From Vicia villosa (lineage: Eukaryota > Streptophyta > Magnoliopsida > Fabales > Fabaceae): a stretch of 64,000 bases of DNA. The stretch lies in assembly GCF_029867415.1 (NCBI RefSeq), contig NC_081183.1, positions 114,923,061 through 114,987,060 of the forward strand. The letters are read 5' to 3'. Positions 11,570 to 23,026 of this stretch are shown piece by piece (position 1 is the first letter of the stretch; every line of letters begins with the position of its first letter). Position numbers and translations under genes: made by a program. The notes beneath the pieces are model-generated. The model made no database searches and was not told the origin of the DNA. It was given only the letters and a program-made list of their open reading frames with translations.

Positions 11570-12640
11570 CTATGTTGTGGAACTAGATCCACGATTGGGA
11601 CATTTGGTCCTATTATGTCCTACCTCACGACATATACTACACTTCCTCTGCATTTTTTCAGTTACGTCCATCTCGGTTCTAATACGCCTGCTGTTTGGTC
11701 GACCGCTTTTATTCCGACGCATTAAATCGTTATGCCAAACTGTTTCCCCCTCGTACACAGGCCAATATGCTTCCATTGCTACCACCGGAAAGTAATTGTC
11801 GTATACGTTGAGCAACGTTGATACCTTGTAAATTTCTGATACCAAAGATAATGCATCAAAGTGAGTATGTGAACATGCTGCAAGGACATGGGAGCAAGGC
11901 ATGCGATATGCTTGAAATTGGCCACAGTCGCACCAACGATCTGGGATATTGACGCGATACTGTTGTCGTGGAAGTCCCTGGTTGTGGTCAATTGTTTCCT
12001 TTACACTGAAGGTGTGGCCATGACGGTCGAACTCGGTCACTCGGTGAGTGTTACCCTTGGCAGATTCCTGTTGTATATATTTCATACACACATCGCTGTA
12101 GACCTGTTGTGTTTGTAACACTGAATTCCACCTCTTACCTCGTGTGGCGAACAAAGTTGCCATCCGAAAATACGTAGCACTAACAATGGCAGTTACAGGT
12201 AGGTTTCGTATGCCTTTGAAAACCCCGTTCATTGATTCCACAAGATTTGTAGTCATGTGGCCCCACCTAGCCCCATCGTCGTATGACCTAGTCCATCTTG
12301 CTCTATCAATGCTGTCAATCCACCTCCCTGCATCTGGATTTGTCAACGCTATTTCTCGGCGGTAGTATTGAAATCCAGGTTGGTTTAAGGCATACCCCGC
12401 ATTCACCAAGTGGTTCTTCAAAAATTTATCCTTGATCTCTCTCATAAAATTCTGTGCTATGTGCCTAATACAGTAGACATGCTTAGACGGAGGGTTGTGC
12501 CAACCATTTGCCGGATTGTTGTATGCGCTGTCAATAGAAGCGTGCCTGTCAGAAATCAAACAAAGATTAGGTTGTGAATCTCTTAATAACCTATGCATTT
12601 TGGCTATAAATATGTTCCCAAACTTGTTCATTTTCTTCAT
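11570..12640 (-). CDS. MULE transposase, N-terminally truncated (356 aa)
   Basis: An open frame from ATG 12640 to the stop at 11570. Near the start, LCLISDRHASIDSAY holds the second catalytic Asp of the MULE DDE domain; TTNLVESMNGVFKGIRNLP holds the catalytic Glu. A SWIM zinc finger (WCDCGQFQAYRMPCSHV, CxC-x-CxH pattern, about residues 235-260) and a CCHC knuckle (CSICREVGHNRTKC) follow. The N-terminal DNA-binding region and the segment with the first catalytic Asp, normally some hundreds of residues, are absent. Sequence just upstream has a stop and then runs into the divergent PMD gene. The protein therefore cannot be catalytically complete, although the remaining frame is undamaged. Either the element depends on an intact relative, or the fragment has been kept by chance because it is young. 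Confidence 0.85.
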   Translation of the reverse strand: MKKMNKFGNIFIAKMHRLLRDSQPNLCLISDRHASIDSAYNNPANGWHNPPSKHVYCIRHIAQNFMREIKDKFLKNHLVNAGYALNQPGFQYYRREIALTNPDAGRWIDSIDRARWTRSYDDGARWGHMTTNLVESMNGVFKGIRNLPVTAIVSATYFRMATLFATRGKRWNSVLQTQQVYSDVCMKYIQQESAKGNTHRVTEFDRHGHTFSVKETIDHNQGLPRQQYRVNIPDRWCDCGQFQAYRMPCSHVLAACSHTHFDALSLVSEIYKVSTLLNVYDNYFPVVAMEAYWPVYEGETVWHNDLMRRNKSGRPNSRRIRTEMDVTEKMQRKCSICREVGHNRTKCPNRGSSSTT

Positions 12641-12706
12641 CACCTCTTATACTTTCATCAGAGCAACTTATCATCAGAGCAACTTTGTGTTTCATCATCA
12701 ACAAAC
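12641..12706. promoter_or_regulatory. 66-bp divergent interval between transposase and PMD gene
   Basis: The two start codons face away from each other across 66 bp that contain a direct repeat of TCATCAGAGCAACTT. No clear TATA box. It may be the 5' UTR or core promoter of the PMD gene, or simply the breakpoint where the transposase 5' half was lost. Confidence 0.4.
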
Positions 12707-15003
12707 ATGTCTCTCCTAACTATGGGTCAAGAGCATCGAGGCACCATTGCAAACATTGCCACTTATGTAAGTTTGAGTAAACACTTAATTTTTTTTACTT
12801 AAATTTACTAATTTCAAATACTTATGGGAGGTGTTTTTTTTATAGGATGTCACGAGATTTAGGACCCGTGCTGGTAAGATGAATGCTCCTGACCCTTTGA
12901 TTGTGGACTACGTTAAACGTGCGGGATTTGGTGAGGTAATGAACTTAACACATACCTCAGTTGATATGAAGTTTATATTAGCATTGTGTGAGCGTTGGAG
13001 GCCTGAGACTCATACTTTTCACCTTCCAATGGGTGAATGTACCGTCACTCTAGAGGACGTGTACATGTTGTTGGGTCTCAAAACAAATGGAAAGGCAGTG
13101 TATGGAAATGTCCAACAACCAAACGCCCTATGCGTCGAATTGTTGGGTGTGGATTTAATAGAGGGTGAGGGGCAACAAAGGGGTAGGGGCCAAGGTATAA
13201 AGCTTGCTGGCCTTCAGGAAGCTTATGTTGGGCTTCAATTGGATCAGTTTTCTGACGAAGAAACTATACTGCAGAAAACTAGGATGTATATTATGTTGTT
13301 GTTTGGTAGGTTTCTATTTCCCGAAGGCACGGGAAATAGTGTTAATTTTATGTACTTGTGTTTACTTGGGGACATTGATGCAATAAAGACATATAGTTGG
13401 GGTTCGGCTGTGTTGGCATACCTATATAGTTCCTTGTGCAAATGTGCAAAAAAGGATAGTTGTACATTTAGTGGATGTGCATTCTTGCTACAAGCATGGG
13501 CATGGTGGAGGATGCCGGTATTGGCCCCTGCAAATCCAAACAGTTACGCCTTCCCTTACGCTTCAAGGTAACTTTTGGATCTTATTTTAATTATTGCTTT
13601 TTATTCTATTATTATTTGTAACTATATTGATTTATATCTTTTAATGTGTTTAGGTTCAATGCACTCGGAATGGATTGGTCCAAAACGCCTGATTCCAAAA
13701 TCATTTTCTACCGCCAGCTATTAGATCGACTAGGACCCCAAGAAGTAATACCTCTAAAAATGTCCATTTTCTAAATATATTTTTAAAAATAACTATCTTC
13801 TATATTCTGAAATTAATATTATTTGCTTTGCAGTTTATTTGGCGTCCTTACTTGGAATTGGACCACGTACCCGACCTTGACGAGGCGGCTATTTGGACAG
13901 CAAAATCACCCATCATACGGTTCACCACTGTGGAGATGCACCCGAGTGACCGTGTGAAGCTCCAATTCGGCATGCATCAAGGTATCCCTGACCCACCTGA
14001 GCCTGACTGTTTGGGACGTTGGCATCTTGCGAAGGTTAGCGAACAATGGTACGTAAAAAATTACAAGTCCTTTGCCATAGATCAGCGTAAAATATGGGCT
14101 CGTCGATCAAAAACGGTTCTAGAATTTCCTGTGGCGCCGGGAGAAATGAAGCCAACTGTTGACTATGTAAACTGGTACAGATCCGTCACAAATCCTGAAA
14201 TGATTGTGTCTGCCCCTTTCTATTTAGCTGACCCGCGAGCACAACCTCCATATTTTGGAGGACAACAACAACCACCACCAAATTACCACCACCAACAACA
14301 ACAACCACCGCCACCAAATTACCAACAACAACAACAACCACCACCAAATTACCAACAACAACATTACCCACAACAACACCACCAACAACAACAACAAAGT
14401 TACCACCAACAACCAATGCAACCACAAACACCTTTTTACCAACAACATTCCCAACAACTCCACCAGTTTTTTCCATCCCAAACTCAACCACAAAATCAAG
14501 AATTCCATGCAGGGAGCTCTTCTAGATCATATTTCCAGGAATTCCATGCGGGGGGCTCTTCAAGATCACCACCAATGACCCCCGACATGGGCATAGAAGA
14601 AGAATACCCGCAATACACCACATTCGACCAACACACATCACAGTACCCCAGCCAACAATTTGACTTCAACACACCGCCACAACCATTGTATTTTAACCAA
14701 ACCGGATCCACCACCAACTTCCAAAACTTCCAGGCTGCACCCACTAGGAGAAATTTTAACCCGCCTAGACACAGCTTCGACAGCGCCGCGGGCACCCGCC
14801 TATCCTATGGAGGGAATTCTATAGGTCAAGATGTTGAAGACCCAGGTTTCATTCAGGGACCATCGACTATGGCACAAGACGAACCAAATAGAGGGGGGCG
14901 TCGTCGCGGAAATAGGGGGGCATTACCAACTCGTGACCCGTCTACACGACCCATTCGGCAACCTCAATGTGGATCGTACCATGGTCCACGTGGCGCGCAA
15001 TAA
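12707..15003 (+). CDS. Plant mobile domain (MAIN-like) protein in MULE-2, 680 aa
   Basis: Four exons with GT-AG introns: 12707-12766, 12846-13567, 13654-13744 and 13834-15003; all junctions keep one frame to TAA. The first ~320 residues are a plant mobile domain. Hallmarks are DYVKRAGFGEVMNL, ALCERWRPETHTFHLPMGEC, TLEDVYMLLGL, AWWRMPVLAP, then FIWRPYLEL and VCDWYRS-like VDYVNWYRS in exon 4. Host PMD proteins of this type (MAIN, MAIL1) act in the nucleus with a PP7-like phosphatase to keep transposons silent, and related genes are often annotated as PP7 long-form homologs. The C-terminal ~250 residues are low complexity, rich in Gln, Pro, Asn and Tyr, ending in an Arg/Gly-rich tail (GGRRRGNRG). 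Inferred: a transposon-borne homolog that could mimic or interfere with the host pathway. Expression is unknown. Confidence 0.87.
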
Positions 15004-15465
15004 GATTTTTATTTGTATCGTGAATGTATTTTGTAATGTTTTTAATTATAATGTATTTGTATCGTTAATGTATTTTAATGTCTTTAATTTTAATGTATTT
15101 GTATTTTAATATATAAATATTTTAAAGAATGCTCAACTTTCAAAATAATGAATCCACCACCAACTTCCAAAAATAATTTTAACAAGATAGATAAAATAAA
15201 ACAATATAAGAGAAATTATTGTTAAAAATTGTAGTTATTAAAAAAATTGTAGCTATTAAAAAAATTGTTGTTAAAAATTGTAGTTATTAAAAAAACAATA
15301 TAAGAGAAATTATTGTTAAAAATTGTTGTTAAAAAAAAATACTAAAAAAAATACGAAAAAAAAATATTAAAAAAATGTAGTTATTAAAAAAAATACTGAA
15401 AATATTTTAAGAGAAATTATGTTAAAGAAAAAAAATAACAAAAAAAAAAGAAAAAAAAATAAGGG
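15004..15465. other. MULE-2 right spacer, A-rich, no gene
   Basis: 3' flank of the PMD gene: repeated ATTGTTAAAAATTGTAGTTA blocks and poly-A tracts. No coding content. Confidence 0.55.
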
Positions 15466-15590
15466 GGGGTGTTGTCGCCAGGGGGGGTGGCGACAACACC
15501 TAAATATTGCATGTAGGCGCCAATGGGCCTGGCGACGACGTTATGGGCCAAGTGTTGTCGCCACCCCCCCCCTGGCGACAACGTGTTGCA
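15466..15590. repeat. MULE-2 right subterminal hairpins
   Basis: Two stem-loops with the GTTGTCGCCA/TGGCGACAAC stem, at 15471-15497 (G7 loop) and 15554-15582 (C loop), separated by CGCCAATGGGCCTGGCG-like sequence. Inverted counterpart of 11041-11190. Confidence 0.85.
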
Positions 15591-15683
15591 GATAGCAAAA
15601 AAGTGACATTTGGGGAATTATTTTGAAAAGTTGGTTATTTCTGAAAAAAAATTTAAAAAATTTGTTATTCAAAAAAAAAATTC

Positions 15684-15780
15684 AAAAAAGAGCAACAAAG
15701 TTAGAATGACATAGTAGTGAAAATCATATATCTCACCAAAAAAAAAAATAAACAATTAAATCATTCTACTTGTGTGTATA
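15684..15780. repeat. Tandem duplication copy 1, right remainder
   Basis: Starts with the right 9-bp duplication of MULE-2 and continues the first duplication copy (AACAAAGTTAGAATGACATAG) up to the junction with copy 2. Confidence 0.85.
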
Positions 15781-17055
15781 CACCTAAAATCAATTACAAC
15801 TAATTAAAAAAAGAAGATTAATTATTATCACCTACAACTAATACCTACCTCTATTGGGTCCTTTGAAGGGCATGAATTGATTTATTATAGCAATTAATTA
15901 ATAGATTTATTATAAATTCTCTCATTTTTTGTGAGTATCATAGGTTATTATAATAGTAAATGTCATAGTTAAAAATAAATATATTTTCTTTTCTTAAATA
16001 AATATTATAATTATAATTATAATTACAATTACTAAAAGTTCATATTTTAATTTGCATATATATAGTATTAAGTTATTATGTCAAATTACAAATATTATTT
16101 TATAATTCATTAGTTGTTACTATTATTGATGATCGATTTGATTATACCATGGTCTCAAAATTTTGTTGTTTTGTAATTTAGAGAGTTGTGTTGAAAATAT
16201 ATTAACTTAAATATATTTAGTCTTCCTATCACAATATAGCCATAATAAATAAAAAATAAAATAAAGATAATAATAAAGATAATAATAATTTGAAGGGCTG
16301 TGAATGTAAGAGAATGATTGCAAAATGACGTTGGAATTGGTTGAGCCGCCAAAAACGCATTGGAAGTGGAATAATTCAACATTTTTTTTTGAATAACAAC
16401 AATGAGTGTATCAATTGTAATTGGCCTCATTAAATGTGATATTTCAAACTTCCCAATTATCAATAGTTATTGTATTTTATTATTTTGATTATTTTAGTTT
16501 AATTATTTAAAACTACTAATGGGAAAGATAATAATTAAAATTGAGAATAATTATCTATAATCAACTAAATACAACTTTTAGATAATAACAAATTCTACAT
16601 GTTTTCACATAGACAAATTATACACTTCAATAAAGGATAACACATGTGTGTTGGAAATTGTAAGCAATAGTTGTTTCATATGAATAGTAATAATAGTGCA
16701 TGCAAAGGAAACGGCTGACACGTTTTTCCTAGACTAGCCATACCATAGCATTACTGCATAGATCTCAATGTAATACCAAATCAACAAAATATCTTTAACC
16801 AACTTTGTAAGCAACATATCAATATAATTATTTAGAATGAATTGGAACTGCTGGAACTGGGAAATGGAGGGAATTAACAGGAAATTAGGACTTTACTAAA
16901 TTAGAAATGCAAAAAAAATTTAAATAGTCCAATATTTTCAATACAAAAAATTATAAGATAAAAAAGAGCAACAAAGATAGAATGACATAGTAGTGAAAAT
17001 CATATATCTCACCAAAAAATAAATAAACAATTAAATCATTCTACTTGTGTGTATA
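15781..17055. repeat. Tandem duplication copy 2 (uninterrupted)
   Basis: About 1.28 kb matching 9737-10973 plus 15693-15780, with scattered substitutions and small indels (for example one ATAGTAATAATAGTGCAT unit fewer). It preserves the empty MULE-2 target site near 16960-16980. Confidence 0.88.
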
Positions 17056-18620
17056 TCAAACAGAGTAATGGAAAAAATAATCTGGAGTGATATAAACAAA
17101 AACCACAATGCTCTCCTCCTGATTCAAAAACTATTTTCTGTCAAAAAAAATAATCAAACTTTTAGCAAACACCACTATATAAAGTCCAACTCTTTCCTTA
17201 AAAAAAAAACCATAACTTTTTTAAACAATGTCTACAGAGGAAAAACATATGGGTAATAATCAATGTTGAAAAATATAAGTAATTTGGGAACTCAAAAATC
17301 TTAGATAAGACAATATCTTCAGTCTTCCCCGTGCTCCATCTCTTCGATCTATAAAATTGTTAAGCAAAGTGAAAACCTTTTAAACTGCATATAAGCAAAC
17401 ATAACTTAATTTGAAGCATTAAACCTAAGAAAAGAAAACGAATGACAAATAAAAAACAAAGAATCTCAAGGAGGAGAAAAGAAAGATTGAAAATGAAAAA
17501 GTAAACAAAGTAAATCTTACCGAAAATAAATCGAACATTAAACTTGGGAAATTTTCCTAAAGTAATTCAAACTTGCTATAATATTGATGAAAGTTCTGGA
17601 TTAAAATTCATGACAGCAACTTGGAAAAATAACTCTCCAATATCAAGACAGCAACACAAATCCATCCAGAAAACACGATCAACATTAATAAAAAACTGTA
17701 ACAACATGTAACAGTACAATATATATTTTAACAGCGTGCATATACCTGAAAAATTGAAAAAAAAATCAAAAAATTCAAGCATGTAAAGTTTAGAATTCAG
17801 ATCTGAAAAATCCAAAAATGCAAAGTTTAAATCTCACCCAGTACCCTTTATTGAAGGACACCGGCCTTTTGAGTCATTTATTCTATGAATCAAAGTGCTT
17901 TTGCGTCTTTACCGAAATTGTTGAATCCACAACCATGTTCAAAGAAATGATAAAATTGGGGGTTAGATAAAGAACGATAACCTAAAGTTGAAAAATTGAA
18001 GAAAAAATTATCAATTGAATTTTGTAGTTTGATAACATAATTGATTGTTATTATTATCGAATAAAAAAGAAGATACCTTTTGATTTGCAACTTGATAATG
18101 ATTTTAGAAATTAAAGAAAAACTATGAATGGAAGATGCAGGATTTTGACGAACCTTCAATGTGTGGAGAATGAAATCAAGGAATGAAAGGGACATGTTAA
18201 AATCGATGGGGTAATAGAATAGGAAGATGAGCCAAATGTAATGGTTTGTAATTTAGGGTTTGCAGGTTGAAATCAAAAGCCATAATATATATAGATCAAT
18301 GAGAGAAAGTTTAAGGGTTTTTCAGAAACCAAAGAGAAAAAGCGTGGATGAGGTTTTGCTATATCCAAGAAGATTTGCACAATTCCAATACAAAGGCCTC
18401 GCGTTAGTATTAATGATGGAAAATAAAATGGACAATTGAAAGGGTATGCAATGATTAAGGAATATATATTTTTAATTAAAATATTAAAGGAGATCCAATT
18501 ACCGCTATGTCCCCGAATATCACCCTCAAATTGGTGATTATAGGGATATTGAAAGAATTTCATATGTCATGTACTTTATTATATTAAAAGTAGATGCATA
18601 AAGCTACGTACAAAATCATG
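17056..18620. other. AT-rich intergenic sequence, no gene recognised
   Basis: Several short minus-strand frames (17576-17815, 17890-18195, 18273-18563) have AT-driven composition and no recognisable motif. It may be decayed gene or transposon sequence, but nothing supports a specific call. Confidence 0.4.
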
Positions 18621-20480
18621 CTTCCAGGATTTGAATAATCTTTCCTATACTCAGTCTGTTCGCATCTTTGGAAAACAGATACTAGATTTATGCATGATTT
18701 TTCCTCACATAGTACCCGGACACGTCGCTATGAGGTACAATGTACTCGATAACCTGCCTATGCAAGACATCGGCACAATCATATGGAAACCAGCCCCTGC
18801 TATGCTTGGTGAGTTTGAGAATATGTATTTTAGGCCGGCCAAAACCTGTCACTTGGGTGGAAATTGCTAAATATATAAGCACGAGTATTTATAAGAAATT
18901 TTTAATCATGATTTATAATGTACTTGTGTATCCAGCCATGACATAAATTATCATGTTATCACTGTGCATAATTACTCATAAGAACAACATCACCTGTCTG
19001 AGATAACCAAGAATGACATGAGTTAACTAGTCGGCGCTCCTCGTCGTCTCGAAGTTTACCACTTCGTGTTTCCTTGTTGATTTACAACTTTGTATAGAAC
19101 TTTGTATGAAGTATGAATAAATCAAACCCCAAGCATAACACATATTCAAGCATAAACACATGGCTGCTAAAACTGCTTTAAGAATACAAAATCAACAAAC
19201 AGAAAAGCATAAGCCCTTTTTGTACCACAGTATTTTTATGGTTCTACATAAAGTAGGATATCTGCCAAACATATGAGGTACATGTTAATCTTTTTATTAA
19301 CACAGTCATTGACTTTCAATATCTCATAGAATGAGTATCCATTAAAATTAGAGAGAAACGAACCAATAATATGTCAAGAATTCACTAATCATAACAAGGA
19401 ATCGTACAAGAGTTGTGAAGAATCACTTATCTTTCAACGGCGACATCAGCACAATGATTCCTGTCTCATCTTGATTTGGGTGAATACATACTTGCACCAC
19501 TTCGACGGTGTATTCGGATTTGGATTTCTCCGCTTTTCATGACCTCGAGTTGGCGGAGACAGAATAGTCATCACTCATCAGTTGGGAATGTCTATGCATG
19601 GATTAAGTAACATCACTTGTCACCAGACGTAAAGGTCTTCCAACATCAGATCAGATCTCAATCAATGAAAATGCATATCTCTGAAGACTCTGGTGGTTCT
19701 TCATAAGACCGTAAACTATGGCTTCACACCATAGTTTTTCATTCCTTATTTCTCTCCTTCCCTCCAGGCTATTCAATTCCTAGATTCATACGGGCATAAT
19801 TCTAATGTTTAATGTTATTGATCATGAGGATTCGGCCTCGCCATAGTAAGACCATGGTTTCCATGTGAATGTTTAGGTATGAATGGTGTGGTGCAGAAAA
19901 GTTTTATCGGAATCCCACAATAGGTGTCAAATGTTCTTGCAAACATATTTGGAATATACTAAAAGCAAATCCGATGAGATTGCAATTGTTTAGCTTTCCC
20001 CCCGGATGTAGGCTTTAGAGAAAGATATCGAATGAATTGGGGGATTCGAGTGGCACAATTATGGAATGCATGCACCCAAGAATTATGTCTGGCTTATCCC
20101 TCGGGTGGGAGCCCCTATTTATTGTGAAATCTTTGGTCTAATGACCATTAATCAGCTCTGTAACGCTTGTAACTGTCCATAAGTACTTGTAACCTCTTCA
20201 TTAATCATGCGTAACTTACTCTATAAATGGCTTCTAACGTCTTATGACCATTGATCTGTTTGTTCCCGAGTCGGCCATGATAGCTCAGGGCTATCATCTC
20301 GGCTTCCGATCTATAGATGCTTTAGCAACAGCTCGACTGTTACAACTTAGCACTGCTCGGCACATCTGACTTGGGCACCCGGTCTAGAGAATTATATAAT
20401 ACGTACACTATCATTTATATCTTGATTAATGGAATTGGATAATTATATTAGTCATTAAAGGAGACAATTCATAAACTAAG
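18621..20480. other. Unassigned repeat-like DNA, possible LTR fragment near its right end
   Basis: 18631-18870 contains an 79-codon frame of normal composition that was not recognised. The stretch 19980-20400 (GGGAGCCCCTATTTATTG, then alternating GTAACxxxTGTAAC-like segments and GGCTATCATCTCGGC) has the feel of an Ogre/Athila-type LTR and resembles the style of 52490-52842. No paired LTR, PBS or TSD was found. Confidence 0.35.
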
Positions 20481-23026
20481 GACAGTAGTATCGGGCGTCT
20501 AAAGCGAAGAATTTCATTTGGTAAAACTTAGTTAAGATAGGAGAAATTTGATTATGGTTCGGGGAGTCTTTCTAGGGTATCTCTAGATGAAGGAGCATAC
20601 TCTAGGGATTCTTGTCTCGACGCTATATTCTATGATGATGACTTAACAGATAGTTCTGCAGTCGCTTCTAAACCCATTTCATCCCAAGCTACAGGGTCTT
20701 TGACTTTGTTTCCCTTACTAACTTCAGAAATGTAGGTTACTAGCTGGAGGATGAAGTGTGCTAGAGATTACGTCAAAGCCTATAGGAAATCCTATAAGCG
20801 AGATCTCATCGATACTGATATCAAGGATCATCTGGAGCGCGGGGCCCAACTAGATGGAGTTTTTTGGCTTAAATCCTCCAAGCACTTTTAAGGTCGATGA
20901 ACTATCCCTGAAAAAGGCTACACTAGTGGATCTAACCAACGTGAACAAATACAACTGGGTTGATGCAGAAATATAATAGGCACCTCTCCATTTTACGTAC
21001 TTGAGCGGAAGTAGATGCGACTAACATCATGATCAACTACCCTTCTGATTGGTCGACCATTCCAATGGACTCAAAAAAGGGCATGCAACACCTTTGAAGG
21101 GTGTTTAGTCTCATTTTATAAGTGTTTGTCTACCAGGATAAATATGTGGCATCCTCTATCTGAATTTGAGGTCGAAGTGTTTAAGCACTTAAACATTGCC
21201 CATATCAGATTCAACTAAGCTCGTAGGCTTATATAAAGATGTTCTAATTTTGGGATGATTATAGATCTTGGAAACCTCCTCGTCTATTTTTAAACTTATT
21301 TTGTAGTTTTCACACTTCCTAGAGTGATATGCAGGATCCAAGGATTATTGAGCTTCGTCAGCATAATCCCTTGTTTGGTCCTTTTACCGAGGACTAGGGC
21401 GATTTCATATGGCGTTTCGTGTTGGTGATGCTCCATACTCAAGAGGTTCACTTTCCCTTCTGATGAAACCCTATCAAATATTCTCGCTATTGTAAGAACA
21501 AGTTTCTGAATTTTCGGTACTGGCCCATTTCCACTCTGAGCCATATTCTTACAAAATCAAACTCTACTCCCTTACTTAATAAGTTATGATGAGGAGGGAT
21601 TTGAAGTCTCTATATTAGGGAATCATTTATGAAGATGGGTTTGGGCCCAACAATATGTCATTTTCTTATTAGAGGAAAAAATCTATTGACACCTGCGATG
21701 TTGTCGTGTGGTCGTGTTTATTGGTGTTTTTAGTTAACAGTCACAAGTTTAGTTCACTTAAGAAATTAACTTGAAAAATCTCAGAGACATATTGTGCAAA
21801 GAATGGATAGTGATAAAAGTGTGTTTGTTTTGGGTTTATAACGTTTGAATAGTAAACAACTAGAAGTAAATAATGAACTTTGGATAAAGATAATAGACAA
21901 GACACAAAGTAAATGAAGTACATGACATTTAATGTAAATGCTTTGAATACAAAAGATTTGCATAATGTTTAAAGGGTGGGCGCATATTCACATATCTCAC
22001 AAAATGTTTTTCTCCATGACTTAGGTACTTTAGTTCTATAGAGAATTAGTGAGGATTTCCGACCCCGGCTATAATACATAAACTTGCATTATATACTACT
22101 ACGGAGATAATTGTCCAAAACAGTTCAATCCTATGGATTTGACACATATCCCACTACTTAATCCTTCATGCTCTAACGTTTTTCCACGCATCTTTAAAGA
22201 AATAATTGTTGAGAACTGTGTTGATAACTGCTTTGAACTTCTCAACTGCTTTCAAGAAATACCTGATTCAGTTCTATAACACTTCATCGAAACATCTCCT
22301 CACTTAATTGATCCTTAGATTTAGAAAATATACTAGGTCCTAGACATCTGGTGACCCCGTCGAATTCAACCATTATGTTGAAACCCTTTTTCAAGATTTT
22401 GTACATGTTTTGAAGAGATAGTAATGTTAATCTTGTGGATCTGTTCTTGAGATTCTTCCAAAACCATATTCGTCATGTTAGTCGAACTACTTTTGTTGAC
22501 GTGACTAGTCAATTGAAGCTTTTTAGTTGAGAATTCTCGACACTTCGTATTTTTCAACGTGGTTATTAGCATTCTTCTTTGACTTTTCACCAGCTGGAAT
22601 TTCCAAGCTAACATATGCCCCCCAAAAATGCCACTTTCAATCAAATGTGTCAAATGGAAGAAAAGTGATGTTTCTTGTAACCATTCAACACTGTTTGGAG
22701 TAGCATGTACATGTCACCTCGGCCAGACGCCTTTATAGCCATTATGACCACTTTATAGCAAACCTTCGTGTCACATACGTGCATGCAGTTCATAATCAGT
22801 GTCTCAAATTTCCAAGGATATTAATGATCCACTTCGTTAAATGAAATTAAGAGAATCCATTTAATTTTATTTTTCCCTGATCTTTAAAAATGCTATCTGG
22901 AAATTTGGACGTGCCACTTGTGCCAATTATTTTGAAGGGAAATTCAAGAGTTTCCTCGTTATAAATACCTAACTTCTCATAACTTCAAAAACATTTTCAT
23001 TCTGAGAAATTTCTTCATAGAACATA
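20481..23026. other. Degenerate sequence upstream of the PMD pseudogene
   Basis: A broken plus-strand coding trace around 20590-20890 (for example DAIFYDDDLTDSSAV and ARDYVKAYRKSYKRDLI) is interrupted by stops. It may be the remains of a retroelement or PMD-associated ORF. The rest is AT-rich with no clear content. Confidence 0.3.

Larger units (their letters stand above)
10974..15683. mobile_element. MULE-2, Mutator-like element carrying a plant mobile domain gene
   Basis: A 4710-bp element with AT-rich terminal inverted repeats starting GAATTTTTTTTTTGAATA, flanked by perfect 9-bp duplications AAAAAAGAG (10965-10973 and 15684-15692). The second copy of the surrounding duplication has the uninterrupted site AAAAAAGAGCAACAAAG near 16963, giving a direct empty-site proof. 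Inside: a minus-strand transposase lacking its 5' half, a divergent four-exon PMD gene on the plus strand, and GC-rich hairpins near both ends. Both reading frames are open, pointing to a fairly young insertion. Confidence 0.93.

Noticed and set aside
11577..12719. Plus-strand ORFs opposite the MULE-2 transposase
   Set aside because: Antisense shadows of a clearly coding minus-strand frame.
14186..14795. Minus-strand and other-frame ORFs rich in Val or Asn
   Set aside because: Shadows of the CAA/CCA-rich fourth exon of the PMD gene.
18631..18946. Short overlapping ORFs of normal base composition
   Set aside because: Open on both strands but no recognisable domain, splice context or start environment; not called a gene.
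21296..21544. Minus-strand 82-codon ORF (MAQSGNGPVPKIQKL...)
   Set aside because: No family recognised, and no supporting promoter or exon context in decayed sequence.
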